The notes beneath the pieces were generated by a model. It did no database searches. It had not been told where the DNA came from and saw only the letters and a program-made list of their open reading frames with translations. The translations under genes and the position numbers were made by a program. 10,843 nt of DNA, from positions 1 through 10,843 of the forward strand of contig JBNMHN010000038.1 of the NCBI GenBank assembly GCA_050872805.1, given 5' to 3'. Source of the stretch: CAKVOD01 sp050872805 (GTDB lineage: Bacteria > Bacillota > Clostridia > Christensenellales > UBA1242). Every line of letters begins with the position of its first letter. The stretch's first letter is position 1. Positions 5,026 through 10,843 of the stretch are shown one piece after another.

Positions 5026-6492
5026 ATGATTTATAATATTTTCATTATCGTGGCAGTGGTGCTTGCCACTATTATACCGCTGATTGTGTTTAGAAAGAAA
5101 ATCGGCGAAGATAAATTTAGGTTGATTGTCAAAATTCTTTCAATCGCATTGTTTTGCTTAGCATTTATAAGGATGTACCTCAATGACAACTTCATTTGGG
5201 TAATCAATGGTGGCGTTTATGACCAAACGTATTTCCACACAACGGACGTTTTACAAAGCCTGCTCCGCTGGGGAATGCTTTTTGCCTTTGTTGTATATCC
5301 GTGTGCAGCGTTCTTTAGGACGAAAACGCTCAAAAATTTCGCGATGTACTTTTGTTTGCCTATCGCGATTGTCGCGCTTTGCTGTTATGATGTTTTCCTT
5401 GATTATTTCACGACGCCGTCGGGCAGGGGCATTTGGGTTGATGCGCCGTTCCGTCACATTGAGTTTTCGCTAGAACTTGCGCTACTCATAATTGTTCCGC
5501 TGGTTATGCGCTTTTGCATTGGCGAAAAGTTTGACGTCAAGAACAAAAAAGAATGGATATATTTTTTCACGCTTTTACCACTTGGACTGCTCGTAACTGT
5601 GCCTGTCACGCTACCGCAATCGTTGTTCGGCTTCACGCAAATGTTTATGATTCCGTTTTCAGCGCAAAACTTTTTGTGGATTGGCATCATTTTGGGTATG
5701 CTCGCGGGGTTATATTTTGGGTTCCGCTTCAAGGACTACGAAACGCGCAAAATGATTTGCACATTTTTGGCGCTATTCTTGTTTTTGCACTACAACTCAA
5801 TTTATTTGATGGACTTCAAAATCAGCAGGCTTCCGTTCCAACTGTGCAATCTCGGCTCGTACTTGGTGTTGATTGCGTTGCTAATCAAAAAACAAGGGTT
5901 TTTCAACTTTGTGTTGCTCGCAAATGTGCCTGGCGCGATGATTGCTTACTGCGTGCCTGACATCAAGGAAGGTATGCTGTCGTTTTGGAACATTCACTTT
6001 TACATTGAACACACGTGGGTGTTCATCGTGCCACTTCTTTTGGTGGCGCTGAGAATTTTTGAGCGTCCAAAACTCAACGCAATCAAGCACTTTTTCATCG
6101 GGTTCAGCATCTATTTTGTATTTTGTATGCTCGCGGGCATTATTGCAAACTGCTTTTTGTATGTTCCATATCATCCATTTTGGAACAAAGTCAACTACTT
6201 CTACATTTTCGACACGACCGTGCTTGGCGCGTTGCCATTCCTAGGTTTTACAATGAAGTGGGGCGTGACGCTTGGCGGTTATACATTCTATCCATTATAT
6301 ATGCTACTAATATACATACTATATTCGATTTACTGTATGGCGTTCTTCTTTGTGTATCGCAAACTATGCCAAATTGGCGACGACCACTTCAGGGTGCGAC
6401 AACTCAGGATTGACCTTTACGAAAAACGCGGAAGATATAAAAATCGCAAAGTTCCGCAACGAGATTATGAACAAGAGGATAAAAAATGTTAA
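5026..6492 (+). CDS. YwaF/TMEM164-like polytopic membrane protein
   Basis: This 488-residue protein has about 12 hydrophobic helices and a basic cytoplasmic tail (about 455-488). The family call (YwaF, TIGR02206, TMEM164-like) rests on the second half: RLPFQLCNLGSYLVLIAL (268-285), where the family has LPL(H/Q)LC; the NVPGAMIAYCVPD loop (300-312); and HFYIEHTWVFIVPL (324-337), with its paired His residues. It is longer than B. subtilis YwaF, with about 240 extra N-terminal residues containing several additional helices. Human TMEM164 has been reported as a cysteine-dependent acyltransferase acting on lipids; whether Cys274 is equivalent is inference. ATG 5026 follows a weak GGGAAA site (5015-5020), with a better AGGGGAA further away. 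Its last 7 bases overlap the ABC ATPase gene, which suggests translational coupling and a shared job. Confidence 0.72.
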   Translation: MIYNIFIIVAVVLATIIPLIVFRKKIGEDKFRLIVKILSIALFCLAFIRMYLNDNFIWVINGGVYDQTYFHTTDVLQSLLRWGMLFAFVVYPCAAFFRTKTLKNFAMYFCLPIAIVALCCYDVFLDYFTTPSGRGIWVDAPFRHIEFSLELALLIIVPLVMRFCIGEKFDVKNKKEWIYFFTLLPLGLLVTVPVTLPQSLFGFTQMFMIPFSAQNFLWIGIILGMLAGLYFGFRFKDYETRKMICTFLALFLFLHYNSIYLMDFKISRLPFQLCNLGSYLVLIALLIKKQGFFNFVLLANVPGAMIAYCVPDIKEGMLSFWNIHFYIEHTWVFIVPLLLVALRIFERPKLNAIKHFFIGFSIYFVFCMLAGIIANCFLYVPYHPFWNKVNYFYIFDTTVLGALPFLGFTMKWGVTLGGYTFYPLYMLLIYILYSIYCMAFFFVYRKLCQIGDDHFRVRQLRIDLYEKRGRYKNRKVPQRDYEQEDKKC

Positions 6493-7202
6493 AAATTTCA
6501 CACTTATCGAAAAGATACGGCAAAAGCACAGTAAAATCAGTTGACGACCTTTCCTTGGAACTCAAGGAGGGCGAAGTTTTTGGCTTTCTTGGGCCAAACG
6601 GTGCGGGGAAAAGCACGACAATCAAATGTATTGTTGGCATTTTGCCATTTGAGGAGGGCGAAATTGATGTTTGCGGTGTCAATTTGTTGAAAGAACCACT
6701 GAAAGCAAAGCAAAACATCGGTTATGTGCCTGACAATCACGCTGTTTTTGAGCGTTTGACTGGGCGCGAATACGTCAACCACATTGCAAACCTATACAAT
6801 GTGCCCGTCGAACAAATGGAAGAAATCAGCAACTACTATGTCAAGTTGTTCAAACTCGAACACGCGTTTGACAACCCGATAAAGAGTTATTCGCACGGTA
6901 TGAAACAAAAAATATCCGTCATTGCGGCGCTTGTTCACAATCCAAAACTGTGGATACTTGACGAGCCACTCACGGGGCTTGACCCGCAGAGCGCCTACCA
7001 ACTCAAAAGCGCGATGAGGAAGCACGCTGACAAAGGCAACACGGTGTTCTTTAGTTCGCACATTTTGGACGTCGTCGAAAATCTGTGCGACAGGGTTTGT
7101 ATTATAAAAAAGGGGAAAATGCAAGGCATTTTTGATATCCACGAACTGAAAGCAAACAATCAGTCACTTGAAAAATTGTTTATGGAAATCATAGGAGATT
7201 AA
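6486..7202 (+). CDS. ABC transporter ATP-binding protein (ABC-2 exporter type)
   Basis: This 238-residue cytoplasmic nucleotide-binding subunit powers the membrane partner encoded next. All catalytic motifs are intact: Walker A GPNGAGKST (36-44), signature YSHGMKQ (135-141), Walker B LWILDEP (155-161), D-loop GLDPQ (164-168) and H-loop SSH (190-192). The Q-loop position reads YVPDN (80-84), as in many ABC-2 exporters where Gln is not kept. The length is that of a single stand-alone domain, with a short C-terminal extension and no regulatory domain. ATG 6486 lies within the end of the preceding gene, with AGAGGA about 7 bases upstream. The stop at 7200-7202 is one base from the permease start. 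The family (CcmA-like ATPases of drug, lipid or peptide exporters) does not reveal the substrate. Confidence 0.95.
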   Translation: MLKISHLSKRYGKSTVKSVDDLSLELKEGEVFGFLGPNGAGKSTTIKCIVGILPFEEGEIDVCGVNLLKEPLKAKQNIGYVPDNHAVFERLTGREYVNHIANLYNVPVEQMEEISNYYVKLFKLEHAFDNPIKSYSHGMKQKISVIAALVHNPKLWILDEPLTGLDPQSAYQLKSAMRKHADKGNTVFFSSHILDVVENLCDRVCIIKKGKMQGIFDIHELKANNQSLEKLFMEIIGD

Positions 7203-7203
7203 A

Positions 7204-8805
7204 GTGGAAAAATCGCAAATTTCAAAACTTTTCAAACTGCAACTTGACAATAGGTTCACGCTATTTAAAAAGCGCGATTGGAAACTTGCGCTGAAGCAAA
7301 TTTTTAAATACCTTGTTTTTGTTGCGGTGGTCACGCTGGCACTCTATTTGGTGCTGAACAAAGTAGTTTTTTTGCTGGCAATAAAAATCAACGCGCAAAT
7401 GATTGCGACTGTCATATTATTTACGCAAGCAATAACATTTTTCTTTGCGCTAGGCAACATAATTCGAACAATGTATTTGTCGAAAGATAACGAATTATTG
7501 ATGGTTTTGCCCGTCACATTCAATCAACTTTTTGTGTCAAAAACAATGGTTTTGTATGTTGCAGAATTGATTTTTTCAATAAAATTTGTGTTGCCTGTTT
7601 TTTTGGCGCTCGGCTTTTTGGGGCATTTGCCAATACTATATTTTGCAATGATTTTGCTTGTCATTCCAATACTGCCGTTGCTACCAATCGCGGTTGCGTG
7701 TTTGTTGAGCATACCGACGATTTTTGTAGTTAAGTTCCTCAAAAAGCACACTATACTGTCAGTTTTGACAGTCTTAGTGCTGGTTGCAACAATTTTTGTG
7801 TTGTATATGTTGCTTGTGGGCAAGGTGTCGGGCGCGTTCAATATTGCTGAAAAACAAATTGAAACGGGCTTTAAAGTCAACCGCTTTGTTGAGCATTTTG
7901 GCGCAAGTTTGTTCGGCTATTATCAAATCGGGCAAAGTATGCTCAACATTAGTTTGATTTATTATCCTATTTTGTATTGCGTTATAGCGCTCGGGGTTAT
8001 GTGTTTGTGCTTGCTAATTATCAAGCCGTTTTATTACAAAATTGCGACAATTAGCACTGAGCAAACATCACGCGTCATCACAAAGAAAAGGGTATTCAAA
8101 AAAGGGACACCTTTTGCAGAACTCTTGCTCAATGAGGTTAGGTCGGTGTTTAGGAGTCCAAGTTATATATTTCAATTTTTCCTTTTCCCGCTTTTTATGC
8201 CACTAATTGTGTTCACGTACGACAAGTTGATTTTGTCAATCGCGGTCAATCAAGCGGGGCAAAATATGATTTTTGGTTCACATATTCTCATATTGACAAT
8301 CGTTGCATTGATGAGCAACATCATCTCGTCAATCGCGATTTCAAAGGAAGGGAGCGTGTTTTACCTTGCGAAAACGTCGCCAATTCAGTTCCGCACGCAA
8401 GCGCTTGCGAAATTGGCGTTCAACGCGATTTTCACGGTCGGCGCAATACTTGTTACGACGGTTGTTTGCTTGATTGCAACAAACTTGCCTGTATGGGTTG
8501 TGCTTGTCAGCAGTTTGACGGCGATTATCCTGAGTTTGGGGCATATCTGCCATAGTTTCGATATGGACTTGCAAAACCCTGTGCTTGACTGGTATGATAA
8601 CAGCGAAATTTCAACAATCGGCAAAAGCACGACTAAAAGTATGATTTATGCGCTTGTGTTTGGGTTTGCGATGTGTCTGGTTGTCACGCTGTTGGGGACT
8701 TTGGGCATATTCGTTGCACTCGGCATTAGCATTGTTTACCTTGTTTCAAGAATGCATTTACTTGATGTGAGAATTGATTACTACTACGACAAAATGGAGA
8801 TTTAA
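7204..8805 (+). CDS. ABC transporter permease, PF16949-like two-repeat type
   Basis: This 533-residue integral membrane subunit partners the preceding ATPase. The GTG start at 7204 is set by AGGAG about 6 bases upstream and by close packing after the ATPase stop. It has roughly 11-12 hydrophobic helices. The family mark is an internal repeat: SKDNELLMVLPVTFNQLFVSK (93-113) and SKEGSVFYLAKTSPIQFRTQALAK (380-403) occupy equivalent positions after a helix in each half. This is the pattern of large putative ABC exporter permeases in Bacillota, in which the cytoplasmic loop contacts the ATPase. A later DLQNPVLDWYDN segment (455-466) is also typical, though the usual basic, Gln-rich continuation is replaced by STIGKSTTKSM. 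A basic linker (about 290-302) separates the halves. One full-size permease plus one ATPase implies an ATPase dimer per complex (inference). The substrate is unknown. Confidence 0.88.
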   Translation: MEKSQISKLFKLQLDNRFTLFKKRDWKLALKQIFKYLVFVAVVTLALYLVLNKVVFLLAIKINAQMIATVILFTQAITFFFALGNIIRTMYLSKDNELLMVLPVTFNQLFVSKTMVLYVAELIFSIKFVLPVFLALGFLGHLPILYFAMILLVIPILPLLPIAVACLLSIPTIFVVKFLKKHTILSVLTVLVLVATIFVLYMLLVGKVSGAFNIAEKQIETGFKVNRFVEHFGASLFGYYQIGQSMLNISLIYYPILYCVIALGVMCLCLLIIKPFYYKIATISTEQTSRVITKKRVFKKGTPFAELLLNEVRSVFRSPSYIFQFFLFPLFMPLIVFTYDKLILSIAVNQAGQNMIFGSHILILTIVALMSNIISSIAISKEGSVFYLAKTSPIQFRTQALAKLAFNAIFTVGAILVTTVVCLIATNLPVWVVLVSSLTAIILSLGHICHSFDMDLQNPVLDWYDNSEISTIGKSTTKSMIYALVFGFAMCLVVTLLGTLGIFVALGISIVYLVSRMHLLDVRIDYYYDKMEI

Positions 8806-8807
8806 GA

Positions 8808-9830
8808 ATGAAGAAAGTGATAGTTGCAATATTGCTTGTCTTGCCGTTTTTGCTCATTTACTTCATTTCGTTTACGGGGCAGGTTTTGTCTAAGTACACG
8901 CACATTGCGGTGGAAAGAATAACTGTTCTAAACGAAGTCGGCGATGAGTATAAAGAGGACGACATCATAAAAATTGGGCTGAACGACGAATTTGATTTGA
9001 AAGTCAAGGTTTATCCCGAACTCGCGAGCAATAAAGCCGTCAAAGTTGTCAATAGTGACGAAAATATTTGTCAGTTTGACAAGGAAAATTTGAAAGTGAA
9101 GGGCATTGAATACGGCTTTTCGACTTTCGTCATCACATCGGTAGACAAGCCGTCTGTGCGTTTTCGAATAATGGTTCAAGTGGCGCACGATAAACTTGAG
9201 GACTTCAAGATTTTTGCGTTTGGCAAGGCGATTGCGTTCGACGCAAGCAATACTTCGGCTGAAACTATTTCTGTGACAAAAGGTAAAACGATTTCGTTTG
9301 GTTCGGAAATTGTGCCGACGACAACGCTACCGATTTACCGTACTTTGATTTGGACAAGTAGCGACCGCACCATTTTGCAAGTGACGCAAAACGGCAAGGC
9401 GACTGCTATTGCTGAAGGCACTGTGACATTGCAAATCAAGTCAAAGAAAATCAATGACGACGATTTGGAGATTGTCAAGTTTGTGAAAATCAAGGTTCAT
9501 TCGCTTTCGGATTTCTTTGGCGTCGGGTTTGATTACGACACGTCGACTGCGGACATACTGACTATTACCGATTCTATGCTTGACGCGGACGGATATTTTA
9601 ATTTGTTCGATATTACAAAAATTGGCGCGGACGCGGTTGCTGACGGCATAACGCGATACAAACTCCAGTACCGCGTTGAAAGTGGTAGCGTGGCATTTGT
9701 GGACGTAAGCCAACTTGCTAGCGGGAAGATTGCTTTCTTGCAGAGTGGCAAGCCGATTGTTGTCAAACTGTTTGTCATCGGCGAATCTGAACCTCGCGAC
9801 ACCATCACTCTCAAACGCGGGGTGGCATAG
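8808..9830 (+). CDS. Membrane-anchored extracytoplasmic protein with BIG2-like Ig domains
   Basis: This 340-residue protein has a short positive N-terminus and one hydrophobic segment (3-23). No lipobox Cys or obvious signal-peptidase site is seen, so it is probably anchored with its body outside the cell. Two Ig-like units follow: residues 35-126 (ITVLNEVGDEY...FRIMVQV) and 153-231. The second has the classic BIG2 core: WTSSDRTILQVTQNGKATAIAEGTVTLQI (182-210). Residues 232-337 are beta-rich and may be a third, divergent domain. No cell-wall sorting motif is present. ATG 8808 lies 2 bases after the permease stop, with GGAGA about 7 bases upstream. It is the last gene of the operon and may be an external accessory of the ABC exporter (inference). 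The TAG stop lies in the ATAG loop of a repeat hairpin, so the last residues (RGVA) are partly encoded by the repeat. Confidence 0.82.
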   Translation: MKKVIVAILLVLPFLLIYFISFTGQVLSKYTHIAVERITVLNEVGDEYKEDDIIKIGLNDEFDLKVKVYPELASNKAVKVVNSDENICQFDKENLKVKGIEYGFSTFVITSVDKPSVRFRIMVQVAHDKLEDFKIFAFGKAIAFDASNTSAETISVTKGKTISFGSEIVPTTTLPIYRTLIWTSSDRTILQVTQNGKATAIAEGTVTLQIKSKKINDDDLEIVKFVKIKVHSLSDFFGVGFDYDTSTADILTITDSMLDADGYFNLFDITKIGADAVADGITRYKLQYRVESGSVAFVDVSQLASGKIAFLQSGKPIVVKLFVIGESEPRDTITLKRGVA

Positions 9831-10010
9831 GCCACTGCTACAAGTGCTGTTCCTACGATATAGTTATTTGCGCGGACGGGCGGGGATAGCCCCGCTGCTG
9901 CAGATACTGTTCCTACGTGTCAGGAACTTTCTTGGACGGCAGTGTATGTGCTTTCTAGAATGTTTATCACTCGACGAGGATAGCCCCGCTGCTACAGATA
10001 TTGTTCCTAC
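9821..10010 (+). repeat. 3'-UTR repeat array B (ATAG-loop hairpin family), three units
   Basis: Hairpin heads are GGTGGC-ATAG-GCCACT (9821-9836, 6 pairs with one wobble), GCGGGG-ATAG-CCCCGC (9880-9895, 6 perfect pairs) and CGAGG-ATAG-CCCCG (9975-9988, one A.C mismatch). Each is followed, 17 bases after the start of ATAG, by a tail containing TGTTCCTAC (full form GATACTGTTCCTACG at 9903-9917). Unit spacing is 59 and 94 bases. In unit 2, GTTCCT can also pair with AGGAAC 7 bases on. The first ATAG carries the stop codon of the preceding gene. The array ends just before the terminator at 10025. It is homologous to array A after secA and in the same orientation relative to transcription. Confidence 0.82.
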
Positions 10011-10024
10011 AAGCAATTTACAAT

Positions 10025-10050
10025 AGAGGACGGCGCACTGCCGTCTTTTC
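10025..10050 (+). terminator. Terminator of the YwaF-ABC-Ig operon
   Basis: A perfect 6-bp stem GACGGC/GCCGTC (10029-10034 with 10040-10045) has a 5-nt loop GCACT and a TTTTCT tail. Purines before the stem can pair with the T run to lengthen it to about 10 pairs. Confidence 0.88.
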
Positions 10051-10125
10051 TATATTCTGGCTGGATGCTGGCGCGGTCAATGTGATTATTTGCTCATAAG
10101 TAAGTTTGACCCCTTCCGGGAGATT

Positions 10126-10173
10126 TCTCCACTACAGCGAAAACGCTGTTTCCGCTTTCGGTCGAAATGACAA
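10126..10173 (+). repeat. Inner inverted repeat, left copy
   Basis: The outer edge reads TCTCCACTACA and the inner edge TTTCGGTCGAAATGACAA (10156-10173), with the hairpin ACAGCG-AAAA-CGCTGT (10134-10149) between them. The reverse-complement partner is at 10302-10348. The TTTCGGTCGAAATGACA core resembles interspersed repeats I associate with many uncultured gut bacteria (recalled, not checked). Confidence 0.75.
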
Positions 10174-10301
10174 TAAAGGAAATGACTTGGCACATTTAAA
10201 AAATGTTTTTCTTGATTTAGGATACGGCATATAGTAAAAGTATTTCTTATATGAAATATATCAAAATTAAACCTTATTTTTGTGGTAAGTCCCTACACTA
10301 T

Positions 10302-10348
10302 TTGTCATTTCGACCGAAAAAGGCTTGCAAAGCCTTTGTAGCGGAGAG
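10302..10348 (-). repeat. Inner inverted repeat, right copy
   Basis: Read on the minus strand, it starts TCTCCGCTACA and ends TTTCGGTCGAAATGACAA, the latter identical over 18 bases to the left copy. The central hairpin here is AAAGGCTT-GCA-AAGCCTTT (10319-10337), completely different in sequence from that of the left copy but in the same place. The 128 bases between the copies are AT-rich and contain nothing I can interpret. To its right lie another hairpin, GTGCC-AGAC-GGCAC (10348-10361), and a GT-rich stretch (10362-10397). Confidence 0.75.
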
Positions 10349-10481
10349 TGCCAGACGGCACAGGTGTAGGTGTGGGTGGTGTGTGTATGTTGTTGTGAGA
10401 CGGCAATCGAACCTGTAATCAAGGCGAGCCTTGCCGGAAGGGGAATTACTTTATTATGGGCGTATAAACCTCTTAATCGCG

Positions 10482-10568
10482 TTAGCTGTTGAGGTCGGGA
10501 AAATCAAAACAAAGGCAATTGTTTTTACGAACTTTCTTATTATGCGTGCTGTGCATTGACAACGGCAT
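10482..10568. other. Unassigned gap between MITE-like element and bidirectional terminator
   Basis: These 87 bases contain no plus-strand ORF and no promoter I trust. On the minus strand a 28-codon frame (MPLSMHSTHNKKVRKNNC...) starts at 10567 inside the terminator region and stops next to the element end. It has no ribosome binding site. The stretch may be an extension of the repeat element or debris beside it. Confidence 0.3.
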
Positions 10569-10636
10569 AAAAAAACACTATTAATGTGAAGTGCCCACTA
10601 TGGCGGGACTTCAGTGTTTAGCAGTGTTTTTTGATT
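10569..10636. terminator. Bidirectional terminator between the repeat region and the minus-strand ORF
   Basis: The outer stem is AAAAAACACT/AGTGTTTTTT (10570-10579 with 10623-10632, perfect). The inner stem is TGAAGT-CCC with GGG-ACTTCA (10587-10596 with 10605-10613), with one bulged G. T runs follow on both strands, so it can stop the minus-strand gene at 10638 and also shield that gene from plus-strand transcription. Confidence 0.82.
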
Positions 10637-10637
10637 T

Positions 10638-10838
10638 TTAGAACAATGAGATTAGCATTGCAAACAATGATAAAATGATTGCAAGATTAATCTTTTCTTC
10701 CTTGTTTTTTAGTCTATTTAGCAATGAAATTATAAGCGCTGTAAGAGCAAGTCCAAAACTAATGAAGAAAAATATTGCGTAAACTAATTTGTTGAGAGCC
10801 AAGATAAGTATAAATTTGTTCAACATCACCATAAACAT
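10638..10838 (-). CDS. Small hypothetical membrane protein, possibly 5'-truncated
   Basis: This is a 66-residue ORF with two strongly hydrophobic segments (about 7-40 and 50-66) separated by a basic loop (LLNRLKNKEEK), consistent with a two-helix membrane protein or the C-terminal end of a larger one. It ends in TAA at 10640-10638, immediately before the bidirectional terminator; that position is the main support for it being real. The frame stays open to the window edge, so the true start may lie outside. ATG codons occur at 10838, 10832 and 10826, and no ribosome binding site can be judged in the few remaining bases. I cannot assign a family. Confidence 0.6.
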   Translation of the reverse strand: MFMVMLNKFILILALNKLVYAIFFFISFGLALTALIISLLNRLKNKEEKINLAIILSLFAMLISLF

Positions 10839-10843
10839 TGAGA

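Larger units (their letters stand above)
10067..10486. mobile_element. MITE-like non-coding element with nested terminal inverted repeats
   Basis: Outer inverted repeats of 48 bases (10072-10119 and 10434-10481) align without gaps at 33 of 48 positions. They begin CGCG and end CCCCTTCCGG, and a GCT three bases outside matches on both sides. Each is followed inward by a small hairpin: GGAGA-TT-TCTCC (10119-10130) on the left and CAAGGC-GA-GCCTTG (10420-10433) on the right. Inside these lies a second inverted pair (10126-10173 and 10302-10348). There is no ORF of note, no transposase and no clear target-site duplication. This looks like a small element mobilised in trans, or a palindromic element with a second one nested within it. 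Boundaries are approximate. Confidence 0.65.

Noticed and set aside
9821..10010. CRISPR array
   Set aside because: The repeats are short, diverged, unevenly spaced (59 and 94 bases) and internally palindromic, the spacers are themselves partly repeated, and there are no cas genes.
10362..10397. GT-rich stretch inside the MITE-like element
   Set aside because: It is low-complexity sequence with no repeat period or hairpin that would support a specific function.

Overview
The window reads as a chromosomal segment from a low-to-mid-GC Bacillota, most likely a gut-type Clostridia lineage. The reasons are a Firmicute-style SecA with a SEC-C zinc tail, purine-rich ribosome binding sites, AT-rich intergenic DNA with near-consensus sigma-A promoters (several with a TGn extended -10), and membrane families common in Clostridia (YwaF/TMEM164-like, PF16949-like ABC permease, BIG2-like surface protein). 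No phage, conjugative, toxin-antitoxin or CRISPR genes are visible. The taxonomic call is an inference.

Layout. (1) 1-1608: 3' two-thirds of secA, cut by the window edge, followed by a short repeat array and a terminator. (2) 1800-2250: a gene-free stretch that appears to make two small transcripts: a minus-strand RNA of about 108 nt with its own promoter and terminator, and a plus-strand RNA of about 60 nt that is almost all terminator hairpin. (3) 2251-4119: a DHA2-like drug/solute exporter fused to two C-terminal CBS domains. (4) 4292-4867: a lone 191-aa protein of unknown function with its own promoter and terminator. (5) 5026-9830: a tight four-gene operon of a YwaF-like membrane protein, an ABC ATPase, an ABC permease and a membrane-anchored Ig-like protein, which probably forms one envelope-associated export or remodelling system. 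(6) 9821-10050: a second copy of the secA-type repeat array, then a terminator. (7) 10067-10486: a non-coding, MITE-like element with nested terminal inverted repeats. (8) 10638-10838: a small two-helix membrane ORF on the minus strand, facing a bidirectional terminator.

The two most unusual signals are non-coding. One is a repeat family whose hairpin stems change in a compensated way between copies while the loop stays ATAG. The TAG of that loop is the actual stop codon of both secA and the Ig-like gene, and both arrays lie between a stop codon and an intrinsic terminator. The other is the compact minus-strand small RNA locus downstream of secA, which I could not match to any RNA family I know.
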